Below are positions 1-10,014 of a DNA stretch of 64,000 nucleotides, in pieces. Source of the stretch: Anatilimnocola floriformis (GTDB lineage Bacteria > Planctomycetota > Planctomycetia > Pirellulales > Pirellulaceae); NCBI RefSeq assembly GCF_024256385.1, contig NZ_JAMLFW010000001.1, forward strand, positions 3,658,001 to 3,722,000, written 5' to 3'. The stretch's first letter is position 1. Each line of letters begins with the position of its first letter. Under the pieces are notes generated by a model, which saw only the letters and a list, made by a program, of their open reading frames with translations, did no database searches and was not told the origin of the DNA. A program made the position numbers and the translations under genes.

Positions 1-1353
1 ACGGCGATCGGTTTGATGTCGCTCGAATTCGCCGATTTGCTACCGATTCGCGAGTTCGGCCGGTTTTCAGCCATCGGAATTGTCATCAGCGTGATCGTGC
101 AATTCACGTTGCTGCCTGCCTATCTGACTCTGTGGCCGCCGCGGCTCAAACACGGCAGCAGTCGCGAAGGGGACAAATCGAACTCATTGGACCGCTCGGT
201 CGACTCTGCGATTCGCCAATTCGCAACGTGGGTCATCTTCCGTCGGAACTGGTTCACGGCTTTGTTCGTGCTGCTCATGGTTGTTGGCAGTTATGGCCTG
301 GCACGCGTACAAACTTCCATCGAGATCATCCGTCTTTTTTCTCCTCGCACGCCAGTGCTTGCCGACTACGCTTTTCTCGAACAGCAGTTGGGCGGCCTGG
401 TGCCCATGGAAGTCATCCTGCGGTTCGACAACAGCAGTCCTCACAGTATCGGTTCGCGTCTCGCATTGATGAGTGCGATTCAAAGTGATCTGCACACATT
501 ACCCTCGGTAAGTGGCAGCCTGTCAGCCGCCACTTTCGCTCCTCCGGTGAGCGGGCGGATTCGCTCGCTGACTGGCATCACCTTGCATCGTCGTTTGGCA
601 AAAAGCGGTTATTTGATGGTCGAGGATAAGGCGGAATATTGGCGCATCAGCGTGCGCGTGCGAGCGGAAGACATCGACTACGATTTGTTTCACGAGCAGC
701 TGGCTCAAAAGATTGCACCCGAAATCGCCGCGGCGGGCATGGCGCAGGAAGTGACTACCTCCTACACGGGAACCGTGCCGATTATTTACAAAGCCCGCCG
801 CTCGCTGCTGCAAGGGATGATTCTGGGTTTTGGCACCGATGTGCTTTTGTTGGTCGTCGCTGCGGTCTTTGCCACGCGACATTGGTCCAACGGAGTGCTG
901 CTGTTATTGGGGAGCATGTTTCCAATGGTCATTGTCTTCGGCTGGATGGGGCTGGCGGGAATCGTCGTTGATGTTGGCTCTGTCATGACGCCGTGTGTAG
1001 CCTTGGGGGTGACAGTCGACGATGTGATCCATTTCATACTTTGGTTCCGACGGGGCATTTCCAGCGGTCACCGCGTCGATGATGCCGTTCTGCTCGCTTA
1101 TGACGGCTGTGCGCGTGCCATGTATCAAAGTTGGGGCGTGATCGGCTTAGGCCTGTCGGCCTTCGCCCTGAGCAGTTTTGTTCCCACTTTTCGCTTCGGC
1201 GCATTGATGATCGCGTTGCTCACAGTCGGACTCGCGGGCAACTTGATTTTTTTGCCGGCGCTGTTGAGTGGGCCACTTGGTCAATGGATCGCCCGAGCAG
1301 TTCGTCGGCAGCACCCAACTGTCGATGTCCCCGAACACAAGAGCTTGAATTGA
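1..1353 (+). CDS. RND/MMPL-family transporter, C-terminal part (5' end outside window)
   Basis: The reading frame is open to the first base, so only the C-terminal about 450 residues of an inner-membrane RND-superfamily exporter are present. Visible are a transmembrane helix at the start, a short basic linker, another helix near residue 80, a large periplasmic loop of about 160 residues, and a final cluster of four to five helices. The helix containing GVTVDDVIHF carries the paired acidic residues typical of MMPL and sterol-sensing-type exporters, where they serve proton relay. The protein ends in a short hydrophilic tail. The family moves lipids or other hydrophobic substrates; the substrate here cannot be told. 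The first in-frame ATG is at 13 but is not the real start. Confidence 0.85.
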   Translation, partial: TAIGLMSLEFADLLPIREFGRFSAIGIVISVIVQFTLLPAYLTLWPPRLKHGSSREGDKSNSLDRSVDSAIRQFATWVIFRRNWFTALFVLLMVVGSYGLARVQTSIEIIRLFSPRTPVLADYAFLEQQLGGLVPMEVILRFDNSSPHSIGSRLALMSAIQSDLHTLPSVSGSLSAATFAPPVSGRIRSLTGITLHRRLAKSGYLMVEDKAEYWRISVRVRAEDIDYDLFHEQLAQKIAPEIAAAGMAQEVTTSYTGTVPIIYKARRSLLQGMILGFGTDVLLLVVAAVFATRHWSNGVLLLLGSMFPMVIVFGWMGLAGIVVDVGSVMTPCVALGVTVDDVIHFILWFRRGISSGHRVDDAVLLAYDGCARAMYQSWGVIGLGLSAFALSSFVPTFRFGALMIALLTVGLAGNLIFLPALLSGPLGQWIARAVRRQHPTVDVPEHKSLN

Positions 1354-1693
1354 GGTTGCTAGCGGGCGACAAAACGCAACAACCCATCCTTGCTTATCTT
1401 TGATTGCAAACGATTCCTCGTGCGACTTACCTGCGCCAATAATTGCCGCAAAAAGCGCGCGGTGAAATTAATTCTGGGAACCATTTCCCGCGCGTTTCAA
1501 CAGCTAAGAATGTGAGTCTCTCTTGCTGCTTAGTAACATTTGCCACCGGCACACGCCCTGCAAATATGGTTACATCTGCCGTTTAGCTGCCACGTCCTAC
1601 GCAAGACTCTTGGCTTGCGTCTCGCCTGTGGGACGATCTTAACCCCATCAAATCTCTATCGCGGCAATACCGTGGTCATGCACCGCGCTGGTT
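1354..1693. other. Gene-free stretch downstream of the transporter
   Basis: About 340 bases without a convincing reading frame on either strand. I see no clear terminator hairpin, RNA gene or repeat. It is the first of several low-coding gaps in the left half of the window. Confidence 0.5.
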
Positions 1694-2062
1694 ATGAACC
1701 TTCAGCCTTATAAAACTCCACCGCAGTGGTGGTCCCCGTGCCTCAATTCGTCTCGGATTGCCTTTTGGCGACCATTCCGCCGCATTCGAGCCCGGCACGA
1801 ACATGGCTTTGTCGGAGCGGAGATTCAAGGTGCAGAAGTCATTCAGCAAGCCATTTTGGCAGGTCATGGAATCTTGATCGCGCCCAATCATCCGTCACAT
1901 GCAGATCCGTTCGCATTGATGGAGGCGTCCGACGAACTTCATTTGCCCTTTCACTTTATGACCGCTTGGCAGGTGTTTGCGTCTACGCATCGGCTAGCGG
2001 CCCGCAGCGAATTAGTTGTGTGCCTACAACATGACGCATGCGGCGCTATCTGTCTGTCGTGA
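1694..2062 (+). pseudogene. 1-acyl-glycerol-3-phosphate acyltransferase (PlsC-like) remnant
   Basis: The first about 100 residues look like the N-terminus of an AGPAT/PlsC-type acyltransferase. The NHPSHADP motif supplies the HX4D catalytic box, preceded by a hydrophobic strand and followed by FMTAWQVFA as in planctomycete homologues. After residue 105 similarity stops and the frame closes within 20 codons. The second half of the catalytic domain, including the expected FPEG block, is missing. No Shine-Dalgarno is evident before the ATG. The most likely reading is a truncated remnant. A frameshifted continuation further downstream was looked for and not recognised. Confidence 0.6.
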
Positions 2063-2630
2063 AGAAAGCTACAAACGAAGATTTTCGGTTTGTTGCTTGT
2101 CGCGGCGGTGCGGGACTCGCGGAGTTTTGTCCGGGAGGTTTTTATTCGGCCGGTGCGTCTGGCAGTCCATTCAGCGTCGCACGTTTTGCGTCCGCCATAG
2201 TGGGCGACGAACCGCTGATCGGTGGCGCTGCGTGCCGAGCTACGCTCGTGTAACGGCTCCAGTGCCACCGCCCGTTCAAGTCACTGATGACAACGGCAAT
2301 TGGCGCAAGTACAAAGTCGTCGATTAACTCGACACGGACGGGTGAGCCTGTCGGCTCCGTCCAGTGGTATCGGATCATTGTTGCTTGCGCGATGGCTGGC
2401 TACAGAAAGTTGCTTCCGTTGGCTGGCAGGGCCTCATGCTCTATCGGCAAAAAGACGTAGCGACTTCCACTACATTATCTTTGCGACATTCGGCGACTCA
2501 TCAGAGTTTGGCTTGCTCGATTCATGCGACTGGTACAGCGTGAACACCGCGCCGTTACGTTAAAAAGGCTTCGAGCTCTCATCCAAGAGAATTAGGCGGG
2601 CAGCGCTGGGGCCGTCGATGGGAATTCAGC

Positions 2631-2727
2631 AAGCCGTTGAAAAAGTTTCAAAAGCGCTAGTGTTAGTCCAAGTGCTCTGGAATTACGCAGCTAGCCTCAC
2701 TTCGGACACGAGTTTTTCAACAGGCTT
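2631..2727. repeat. Imperfect inverted repeat, possible MITE-like or IS-end remnant
   Basis: The arm AAGCCGTTGAAAAA at 2631-2644 matches the reverse complement of the sequence ending at 2727 (AAGCCTGTTGAAAA) with a single-base gap. The arms enclose about 70 bases with no gene. No flanking target duplication is obvious. It could be chance or a miniature element remnant. Confidence 0.25.
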
Positions 2728-3050
2728 TCGCGACAAAGAATGGCAGAGCAAACATTTGCGCTTATAGCTATCCATGCAACTGCGCACCTAGATTCTGCTC
2801 ATGCTAGGTGGATGTTTCATCAAATTCAACGATTGCATACCCGCCAGCACGTCTTCGAACTTACAAAATCTGCCAGAATGACTACGACAGCCGCGTTATT
2901 CCGTCAGGCCAGCCAGTACGCGAACTTTGCTGCATGTGTTACTGACTATCTGCGCCGGTGGCATGGCGTTCAGCAGAAGTGCTCTCTCGCGTCGGCAGGT
3001 CTACACGCGGTAACGATTGCTGACCATGATCGCACTTTTTGAAATAGCAC

Positions 3051-3090
3051 CCTCGTCGGCGAGTTCGGCCGGAACCCAGCCGACGAGGGG
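3051..3090. terminator. Perfect 11-bp hairpin in gene-poor DNA
   Basis: CCCTCGTCGGC (3051-3061) pairs perfectly with GCCGACGAGGG (3080-3090) around an 18-base loop. There is no T-run on either side, so intrinsic termination is uncertain. A related but imperfect hairpin with the same arm sequence occurs at 8482-8517. Confidence 0.35.
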
Positions 3091-3416
3091 CGTTGGGATA
3101 TCGCCAACGCGTGGGCGCGCTTGCGATGGGAGCAATCATAGAAAAGTCAGACCCTGGCTGTATGTCGTTGAAAATGCTACGTAACCAAAAGTCGCGCGAT
3201 CGAATTGGATTCACCGTGCTCGCCTTTGACTCTCGTGTTGCAGGTAAGAATTCCTGCGCTGCGCGCAAATGAAATGACATCGAGTGCCCACTTCGTGGAT
3301 TCGACTAAACTACTCGAACGAGCTCGCTATATACCTGCAAGTCGGTACACGCCTTGCGAGGGATGGTTCGTTCACTTTTCAAATGGTTGGGCGCGTGTTG
3401 TTCGCAGGAGTTCAAG

Positions 3417-3509
3417 ATGGAGTTGCTGGTGACGGCATTGCTGACGGGAGCGGTAACCGCGTGTGTGTGGGCCGCAACTAATCGTTTTCCGCCAAGGTTT
3501 ACATCATGA
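3417..3509 (+). CDS. Possible 30-aa hydrophobic leader peptide
   Basis: ATG at 3417 is preceded by AGGAG with six bases of spacing, a near-ideal ribosome binding site for this window. It encodes 30 residues: a hydrophobic stretch (LLVTALLTGAVTACVWAA) followed by a short polar tail. The stop is at 3507-3509, just before the BON-domain gene. It could be a small membrane peptide or a leader coupled to the next gene. No homologue is recognised, and the length alone gives little support. Confidence 0.35.
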   Translation: MELLVTALLTGAVTACVWAATNRFPPRFTS

Positions 3510-3568
3510 GTCCGTGCTCAACGGCCCCAGGTGTAGCAATTTCAGATGTAGTTCAAAGGAGTGGATTT

Positions 3569-3814
3569 GTGAAGAATCGCGAAGTGAGTTCAAAGCCGCC
3601 TATCGCGGGCGACCTGGAAACAATGGCACATCAGGCGCTTCAAAGCTCACCATATCGCGACATCCGCCGCGTGCATTGCGAGGTCCGTGAAGGCGTCCTA
3701 ACCCTTCAAGGACAAGTGAGCAGCTTCTACCACAAGCAAATCGCGCAAGAACACTTGCAGAGCAAGTTCGCCGGATGCGCGCTCGACAATCGATTAGTGG
3801 TTTCCGACGATTGA
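3569..3814 (+). CDS. BON-domain protein
   Basis: A short protein of 81 residues consisting almost entirely of one BON domain. It shows the typical pattern of a short helix, then VHCEVREGVLTLQGQV, a helix, and a final strand (LDNRLVV). BON domains occur in OsmY-like proteins and are thought to bind phospholipid membranes or other cell-envelope partners. I chose GTG at 3569 because AAAGGAG lies seven bases upstream. An in-frame ATG at 3506 would add 21 residues and overlap the stop of the small upstream reading frame. No signal peptide is evident with the GTG start. It is followed by a convergent response-regulator gene. Confidence 0.7.
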   Translation: MKNREVSSKPPIAGDLETMAHQALQSSPYRDIRRVHCEVREGVLTLQGQVSSFYHKQIAQEHLQSKFAGCALDNRLVVSDD

Positions 3815-3858
3815 GAACTTGTCTTCGCCAGTAATAGTTGGCGTAATCGGTGTGGCCC

Positions 3859-4506
3859 TTAAGAATGTTGCATAAACCAGAGAATCGCACGATGGGTGAG
3901 TTCGGACCCATTTGCGAGATTCAGTTTTGCCTTGATCCGCTCTCGATACGTTTCGATTGTCGAGGGAGAGAGTTCGAGTTTTTGGGCTATCTTTTGAGTG
4001 TTGTCGCCTTGCCCAATCAAGGTGAAAATCTCAAGTTCACGTGCGGATAGTTGTGATTCCTCGTTCTGTGATTCGACGACGCTGGATTTGCGATTTGCAG
4101 GGTATTCCCGTGAGCGTTTCGCCATCCGCAGTGCTTCGAGAATCTCTTGGTTGGTAGACTGCTTGCACACATAGCCCGCCGCACCGGCGGCCAGCGCCCG
4201 GTTGGCGTAAACTGCGGCGTCGTACATCGACAGCACGAGAATAGCGGTTTTCGGCTCGATTACTCTGATCTGCTCCACCAAATGCAAGCCGTTTTCCTTC
4301 GAGAGAGAAATGTCGATCGTCACCAAGTTGGGACGCAACGACTGGAAACTTGCTAGGCCAGTGGCAACATCAGCTGCTTCACCGCACACTTCGAGATCTG
4401 GCTCAGCGGAGAGAAGTTCGCGCAAGCCGTTTCGAAATAGCTGATGATCGTCGACGATCAGAACTCGCCAGGTTGAGGGCTCGGATGCAGTTGTCGAAGT
4501 TGTCAC
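3859..4506 (-). CDS. NarL/FixJ-type response regulator
   Basis: A two-domain transcription regulator of 215 residues. The receiver domain (about 14-130) has the acidic pair D19-D20, the probable phosphoacceptor D65 (in TIDISLS) and a lysine in GYVCKQS. A LuxR-type helix-turn-helix (about 150-212) begins LSARELEIFTLIGQG and contains TIETYRERIKAKL. The start is GTG at 4506 with AGGAG six bases upstream. It lies 22 bases downstream of the hybrid kinase at 4528-8316 on the same strand, which ends in a HisKA_3 module, the usual partner of NarL-type regulators. The two therefore probably form a phosphorelay. Target genes are unknown. Confidence 0.9.
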   Translation of the reverse strand: MTTSTTASEPSTWRVLIVDDHQLFRNGLRELLSAEPDLEVCGEAADVATGLASFQSLRPNLVTIDISLSKENGLHLVEQIRVIEPKTAILVLSMYDAAVYANRALAAGAAGYVCKQSTNQEILEALRMAKRSREYPANRKSSVVESQNEESQLSARELEIFTLIGQGDNTQKIAQKLELSPSTIETYRERIKAKLNLANGSELTHRAILWFMQHS

Positions 4507-4527
4507 CAGTCACTCCTGACAATTGGA

Positions 4528-7500
4528 CTAGGAATTCAAGGTACAAGTTAGGACCGTCCCACGCTCTGCTCCGGCTTCAATCGAAAGCCGGGCACCGATC
4601 AGGCCGGCTCGATGCCGCATAATCCGCAGACCATCACCGTGTGTCTCCACGGCGGATTTGTCGCCGAAGCCCACACCGTCATCGCGTACGATTAGCTCTT
4701 CGCGCAGCGACTGACGAAGTTGAATCCAGATATGCTTCGGTTGGGCATGCTTTACTGCGTTATGCACGGCTTCGCTGGCGATTCTGTACAAATGTGTCGC
4801 CACAAAGCTGTTGGAAACAGGGACTGGAGAAACACACTCAAAAATACAGGCAATTCCATACGTCTGTTGCGTTCGTTCCGCCAGATCCTGCAAGGCATGC
4901 ATGAGCCCATCGGGGGCGACTTCGACTGGCATTAGCCCTTTTGTCAGAATGCGAGACTGACGTTTGGCGTCCTGAGCTGCTTCGCGCAATGTAGTCGCCT
5001 TCTCGTGCAACGACGTGTCGACATTGCGTAAGTTCTCAGCCAGGCCGCCAGCTAACATGGCGATGCCAGCAATTTGTTGGCTGAGTCCGTCATGCATTTC
5101 CTGGCCCATCCGCTGCTGTTCCTGGTCGGCGATCATGGCCACTTCACGTTCGAGTCTCTTTCGCTCAAATACGTGTCCCAGTTGAACTGCGATGCTGGGA
5201 GCGATTTCAAGGAAACGCTCATCTTTCTTAGCGTGGCTTTCAGAATAAAATTCCAGCACGCCAACGATGTTGTTGTCCATGGAGATCGGTAGTGCGACGG
5301 CTGACTGAAAGCCGTAACGATGCGGATGCGAACGTGTCCAGCGCGGGACGCGCTCGACATCTTCGCACCAGATTATCTCGCCAGTTCGCGCAACTCGTCC
5401 GACGAAATCGTCCTGAATATTAAGTCGAAGTGTTTCGCTGGATTGACGAAAATCGGCTAACGAAAGTTCTGCGCCGGAGACCTCGTTCGTCGAAATACGC
5501 CAAATGCCACTGGAAGTCAAACACTGAGTTTCTTCCACGACTAGCCAGGCATGACCGACGATCCATTTACGAACCTCGCAGATGCGATCGATGGCCGCTT
5601 GCAAAGCCACATCAATCGACATCGCCTGATTGGCGGCGGTCGCGATATCGCGCAGCACAACCATGGCCTGTGACCGCGCTTGAACCTGAAGCTCCAATGA
5701 TTCACTCAGTTCGCGAAGGCGTTGTTCGTTCAGGCGTAACAGCTCCTCGGCCTGTTTGCGGTCACTGATATTGACGAAAGTGATCACGACGCCATCAATC
5801 CGATTGTCGGCAGTGCGGTAGGGCAGAATGCGGCGCAAGTACCAGCGCCCGTTGCCACCGTCGATCTCCCGCTCAATGGGAATCAAAGTTTGCAGTACCG
5901 TCTCTGCTTGCGTTAGCAGTTCCGGATCGTGGAACTTCCGCGAAAGATCGTTCAGTGGCCGACCAATATCAGTGGCAATGAGTTCGACGAGGTCCTTGGC
6001 AGTGGGGGTGAAGCGGCGAATTCGGAACCTGGCGTCCAAGAACAAAACAGCGATATCTGTGCTGGTAAGCAAAGATGCGAGATCATTTCGAGCCGCCTCA
6101 TGTTCCTCAATCTTGGTCTGCAATTGAGCGTTGACGGTCGTGAGTTCTTCATTCAGTGACTGCATTTCCTCGCGGCCGGTCTCCAGTTCTTCGTTGGTGC
6201 TTTGCAACTCTTCGTTGACGCTTACCACTTCCTCGTGCGAGGCACGCAGCTCTTCGTTGCTAGTTTGCAATTCCTCGATCGTGCTCTGCAACTCGTCGCG
6301 AATGCGGCGCAATTGGCCGGCTGTAACGTCTTCTTCAGTCTCCGCAGAGGCGGTTGGCTCCGCCTGGCTGAGAGCTATTTCGCCGCGATCCTGAAAACTC
6401 AGCACGAACAAACCACTGGCGGTCGCGGTCTCCAGCGGAGAGGCGGTGACAGCTATCCGATGCCGCTTGCCGTGGACATCGGCCCAGCCATCCGGCTCTA
6501 GGACCGTGACGTTCTGCGCTACCGAACGTTGCAACGCAACTCTGGCGGCAATGCGCACTCCGTCCCGCAGCAACGCCATCAGATCGCGGGTGGCTTCGCC
6601 GCGAGGATGGGTGAGAAACAGTTCTGTTTGTCCATGGAAATACACGATCCGAAACTCTCGATCGACAGTGACCGCCGCCGGCAGGTGATGCGTTAGTAGC
6701 GCGTGCCCGGTTAGCTGAGCTAACGAGGTCTTATTTGTAGTACGAGATTCGATGCGCGCAAACTCACGGTCGAACGTGGAAGCAGGACCGGGAATATCCA
6801 CAGTCCCATGTCGCGTGGGACCGAGCCGGCGGAACAAGCGAGCGCGCCTGTCGATGGGCTCAAAAGCAGCACTGTCGGTGACGGTCTCGCTCGCGCCGAG
6901 GAAGAGTGTTCCCCCTTCGCGCAAGCCAAAGTGCAACAGACTCAAAACCCGCACTTGGATTTCGGGTTCCAAATAGATGAGCAGATTACGGCAAGAAATG
7001 ATGTCGAGCCGCGAGAACGGCGGATCTTGCAACAGGTTGTGCGGCGCGAACACAACCCGCTCCCGTAGATCCTGTCGAATTCGATACAGCGCATCCTCCT
7101 GTTGGAAAAATCTCGCTAACCTATCAGGCGTGATCTCCGCTTCGATCCCACCCGGATATAACCCCTGCCTGGCGTTCTGCAACGTTCGTTCAGCCATGTC
7201 CGTGGCAAACACTTTGATATCGAAATGTTTGCCGGCGCGATCTGCTTCCTCCACCAGCAACATTGCCAGCGTGTAGGCCTCCTCGCCGCTAGAACACGCG
7301 GTGACCCAACAGCGAAGGGCGGTGTCCGACTCGCGACCAGCGATCAACGGCACGATGACGCGTTGCCGCAGCACTTCCCAAGCATCAGGGTCGCGAAAAA
7401 AACCGGTAACGTGAATTAACAGGTCGTCGGACAGGCCCGTGACTTCCGTGGGATTTTGCCGCAGATGCCTGGCGTATTCACCCAGCGTGGCAATCCGGCA

Positions 7501-8316
7501 CAATCCCATGCGGCGCTGAATGCGGCGGAGCACGGTCGGTTGCTTATAGCCGCTGAAGTCCTTCTTGGAACGTGTCCGAAGGATTGCCAGGACCTCGCGC
7601 AACTGGTGCTGTTCCCGGGTCGCCAATTCCTGAGGAGACTCGCCGTCACCGCGCGCGTAGGGATGTGCGGCATAAGCGATCAGCGTGCTCGGCATTGTGT
7701 CAGCCGTCAGAACATAGTCCGCGTAGCCCGCATCGATCAGGTGCCGCGGCATCGACGGATACTGCGCCGCTTCTGGATCCTGCGCGATGCACAGACCGCC
7801 GACGGCTTTTACGGCTTGCGCTCCGGCAGTGCCGTTGCTGCCCATGCCGGACATGATGATGCAGATGGCTCGCTCTCGTTGCTCTTCAGCGAGCGACTTG
7901 AAGAAATCGTCTACGGGGCGCGTATGCATCGGGCGTTGCAACCGCTCGCCAAGGTGTAGGAGACCTTTGCAAATTGTGAGCGTATGGCCGGGCTTGATCG
8001 CATAGACAGAATTCGGCTCGACTCGCATGCCATCGCGAACTTCATGCACGACCATCGTCGTATGCCGCGCCAGGATGTCGACCAAAAGGCTCTCGCGTTC
8101 GGGCGGCAGATGCTGCACGAGGACAAACGCGAGCCCACTGTCTGGAGGCATCGCCTTAAAGAAGTCAATGAAGGATTCCAAACCGCCAGCCGAAGCACCA
8201 ATTCCTACCACAGGAAACGGCAAATGCGGCGGCTCGTCATTGTCCACGTAGTGTGTCGCTCGATCATTGTCGGCTGAGTGTTGAGCAATTTCTTCGTCGC
8301 TTGGATTTTCGTTCAT
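4528..8316 (-). CDS. CheB-CheR-PAS-GAF-HisKA_3 hybrid sensor histidine kinase
   Basis: A 1262-residue multidomain cytoplasmic sensor. Order: CheB methylesterase-like (about 35-215; S42 in GASAGG and H69), CheR methyltransferase (about 235-490; [16 protein letters not shown]-binding motif and [10 protein letters not shown]), a heptad-rich coiled coil with repeated [11 protein letters not shown]-type units (about 660-745), PAS (about 750-870), GAF (about 900-1045), HisKA_3 with H1075 in MHDGLSQQ, and HATPase with N1186 and DDGVGFG. The third catalytic position of CheB, normally Asp in GNDG or GSDG, is N161 (GMGSNG), so esterase activity is doubtful. No transmembrane segment is visible. It precedes a NarL-type regulator by 22 bases, its likely phosphoryl acceptor. 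Confidence 0.9.
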   Translation of the reverse strand: MNENPSDEEIAQHSADNDRATHYVDNDEPPHLPFPVVGIGASAGGLESFIDFFKAMPPDSGLAFVLVQHLPPERESLLVDILARHTTMVVHEVRDGMRVEPNSVYAIKPGHTLTICKGLLHLGERLQRPMHTRPVDDFFKSLAEEQRERAICIIMSGMGSNGTAGAQAVKAVGGLCIAQDPEAAQYPSMPRHLIDAGYADYVLTADTMPSTLIAYAAHPYARGDGESPQELATREQHQLREVLAILRTRSKKDFSGYKQPTVLRRIQRRMGLCRIATLGEYARHLRQNPTEVTGLSDDLLIHVTGFFRDPDAWEVLRQRVIVPLIAGRESDTALRCWVTACSSGEEAYTLAMLLVEEADRAGKHFDIKVFATDMAERTLQNARQGLYPGGIEAEITPDRLARFFQQEDALYRIRQDLRERVVFAPHNLLQDPPFSRLDIISCRNLLIYLEPEIQVRVLSLLHFGLREGGTLFLGASETVTDSAAFEPIDRRARLFRRLGPTRHGTVDIPGPASTFDREFARIESRTTNKTSLAQLTGHALLTHHLPAAVTVDREFRIVYFHGQTELFLTHPRGEATRDLMALLRDGVRIAARVALQRSVAQNVTVLEPDGWADVHGKRHRIAVTASPLETATASGLFVLSFQDRGEIALSQAEPTASAETEEDVTAGQLRRIRDELQSTIEELQTSNEELRASHEEVVSVNEELQSTNEELETGREEMQSLNEELTTVNAQLQTKIEEHEAARNDLASLLTSTDIAVLFLDARFRIRRFTPTAKDLVELIATDIGRPLNDLSRKFHDPELLTQAETVLQTLIPIEREIDGGNGRWYLRRILPYRTADNRIDGVVITFVNISDRKQAEELLRLNEQRLRELSESLELQVQARSQAMVVLRDIATAANQAMSIDVALQAAIDRICEVRKWIVGHAWLVVEETQCLTSSGIWRISTNEVSGAELSLADFRQSSETLRLNIQDDFVGRVARTGEIIWCEDVERVPRWTRSHPHRYGFQSAVALPISMDNNIVGVLEFYSESHAKKDERFLEIAPSIAVQLGHVFERKRLEREVAMIADQEQQRMGQEMHDGLSQQIAGIAMLAGGLAENLRNVDTSLHEKATTLREAAQDAKRQSRILTKGLMPVEVAPDGLMHALQDLAERTQQTYGIACIFECVSPVPVSNSFVATHLYRIASEAVHNAVKHAQPKHIWIQLRQSLREELIVRDDGVGFGDKSAVETHGDGLRIMRHRAGLIGARLSIEAGAERGTVLTCTLNS

Positions 8317-8481
8317 CGTGTTCGGCAGCTCAGGAAGTCCAGCAAACTCTTCAGCGGCATTAGAGCATTGGAAACCGAGTGCACCAAGTTGCGACGTCGT
8401 TCCGGATGGATGGTATCAGGCTAGCGGCAGAAGAAACATCGCTAACACTCCCGCCTTGATCGGCAATTTGCTTTAGAAGCA

Positions 8482-8517
8482 CCCTCGCCGACAACTTTTG
8501 AGAGTCGCCGACGAGGG
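8482..8517. terminator. Imperfect hairpin related to the one at 3051-3090
   Basis: CCCTCG pairs with CGAGGG and an inner CGAC pairs with GTCG, with a bulge. The arm sequence resembles the perfect hairpin at 3051-3090, suggesting a dispersed hairpin family. There is no T-run. Confidence 0.25.
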
Positions 8518-8789
8518 GCAAACGTCACGGGAGACTCCGCCTCCTGATTTCCTGCAACGCCCTTTTGGGGCAGCCGATGCGTGGCAGGTTCGTGTGACGT
8601 TCCAGCATCGTAGGGCAGAGTGAAAACTTCGTCTGTCGCGAAATTCGCTACAGCGGGCGAGAGCTGTGTCGGCGTGGCGTTTTTCCCGACAGACACTTTG
8701 CAAGCTCTCAACTACGATTTACTCCATCGATTCTCACATTTATTCTCGCGCCGACCGCATGGCTTGGCAGTGAGTTCGTTTCCTCGTTG

Positions 8790-8832
8790 CCCCCTGCGAG
8801 TCTCGCGGCGCTTCCCACCGGCTCGCAGGGGG
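8790..8832. terminator. Perfect 11-bp hairpin
   Basis: CCCCCTGCGAG (8790-8800) pairs perfectly with CTCGCAGGGGG (8822-8832) around a 21-base loop and is followed by TTATTT on the plus strand. It lies about 125 bases upstream of the hydrolase start and could end plus-strand transcription or act in the leader. Confidence 0.35.
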
Positions 8833-8956
8833 TTATTTCATCGACGATGATGGCGCGGAACGCTAGTCGCTTAGGCACGAGGCTAGTCGAACCTTCGAGC
8901 GGCGCACGAAGGTTGTCGGGTGCTCACGAGGTGATAGCTCAGGAATAAGAAACGCT

Positions 8957-9829
8957 GTGGAAGCAGATCAGGTTTCAGCGACGATTGACTTTCGCCGGGT
9001 GAATGGAGTGCAACTGGAATGTGCAATTGCGGGCGACGTTGGCAATCCGCTCGTAATCCTGCTTCACGGCTTTCCCGATTTGTGGCATGGATGGCGGTTT
9101 CAAATCCCGCAGCTCGTCGCGGCCGGTTTTCGTGTCATATCGCCGAATCAGCGTGGCTATGGCAAGAGCGACAAGCCGCGACCTCTTTCGGCGTATGATA
9201 TTGAAGAATTGGCCAAGGATGTCGTCGAATTAGCCGAGTCGGAGGGAAACTCGGCATTTCATCTAGTCGGTCATGATTGGGGCGGGATCGTCGCTTGGTG
9301 GGTGGCCGCTCGTTTTGCTCAGTGTGTTTCTCGCGTAGCAATTTTAAATGCTCCGCATCCTGGCATCTTTGCCAGCTACGTCTGTGGCCATCCCAGTCAA
9401 GTGCTGAAGAGTTGGTACACCGCGTTCTTTCAACTTCCGTGGCTTCCCGAAGCGATGCTGTCGGCGCGAAACTACGAGCTCCTCTTTCGCACTGTCAAAG
9501 GGACCAGCCGAAAGGGAGTCTTCGGCCCGCAGGATCGAGCCGCTTTTGTGGACGGTTGGTCGGAACCGGGTGCGCTCACCGCCATGTTGAACTATTACCG
9601 AGCAATGAGACGCCGCTCTAGCAAGTCGCTGCAACTCAAAATCGTCTCGCCAACGCTGATCCTGATGAGCGACCGCGATCCCACGGAAGAGGCCGGCTTG
9701 GCGACCGCCAGCAGCCAGTTATGCGACTCAGCCCGCATCGAGTGGATCACAGGCGCCGCGCATTGGATCCAGCGCGAAGAACCCGAACGTGTGACAGCCG
9801 AACTCATCAAGTTCTTAACTGCAAAGTAA
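8957..9829 (+). CDS. Alpha/beta hydrolase, epoxide-hydrolase/haloalkane-dehalogenase type
   Basis: A 290-residue alpha/beta-hydrolase fold enzyme. HGFPD at about 37-41 forms the oxyanion-hole loop. GHDWGG places the nucleophile at D107, an aspartate as in epoxide hydrolases and haloalkane dehalogenases rather than the serine of esterases. An acid lies in LMSDRDPTEE and the catalytic His is at about 269 in AAHWIQ. A cap domain covers roughly 130-210. The start is GTG with AGGA about 12 bases upstream. No signal peptide is seen. The substrate is unknown; Asp plus a Tyr-containing cap would favour epoxides, but I cannot settle that here. Confidence 0.85.
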   Translation: MEADQVSATIDFRRVNGVQLECAIAGDVGNPLVILLHGFPDLWHGWRFQIPQLVAAGFRVISPNQRGYGKSDKPRPLSAYDIEELAKDVVELAESEGNSAFHLVGHDWGGIVAWWVAARFAQCVSRVAILNAPHPGIFASYVCGHPSQVLKSWYTAFFQLPWLPEAMLSARNYELLFRTVKGTSRKGVFGPQDRAAFVDGWSEPGALTAMLNYYRAMRRRSSKSLQLKIVSPTLILMSDRDPTEEAGLATASSQLCDSARIEWITGAAHWIQREEPERVTAELIKFLTAK

Positions 9830-9939
9830 CGCCGGTTGATGCTGCAGTGAACTGACCGCAGGGCAAGCAAGTTGCTTCTCGATCGCTCAGAGGCACGCCA
9901 TTCTGCAACGGTTGCGGAAGGAAATGCCCGCCAACACAC

Positions 9940-9956
9940 TTGGCACAGCGTGTGCT
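9940..9956 (+). promoter_or_regulatory. Candidate sigma-54 (-24/-12) promoter before the catalase gene
   Basis: TTGGCAC at 9940-9946 and GTGCT at 9952-9956 match the RpoN consensus TGGCAC-N5-TTGCW with correct spacing and one mismatch in the -12 box. It lies about 60 bases upstream of the catalase start codon on the same strand. Confidence 0.4.
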
Positions 9957-10014
9957 TGAGCCGCATCTTCCTTGATCGAACGATGTGCTGATTAATCTTG
10001 CTGGAGAATGCCAA

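Larger units (their letters stand above)
2063..3416. other. Long gene-poor stretch with possible decayed fragments
   Basis: About 1.35 kb with only short overlapping reading frames of unconvincing composition. One frame ending at 2327 finishes with a plausible protein tail (VTDDNGNWRKYKVVD) but nothing upstream in that frame is recognisable. The reading frames at 2300-2563 and 2740-3042 have no homologue I recognise and no ribosome binding site. It holds an imperfect inverted repeat at 2631-2727 and a hairpin at 3051-3090. I interpret the stretch as decayed sequence. Confidence 0.45.
8317..8956. other. Gene-free divergent region with two hairpins
   Basis: About 640 bases between the minus-strand kinase and the plus-strand hydrolase. 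No reading frame is convincing. It should contain both promoters. Two hairpins at 8482-8517 and 8790-8832 are the only clear structures. Confidence 0.5.

Noticed and set aside
2740-3042. 100-codon plus-strand frame
   Set aside because: No ribosome binding site, no family, and composition unlike neighbouring genes.
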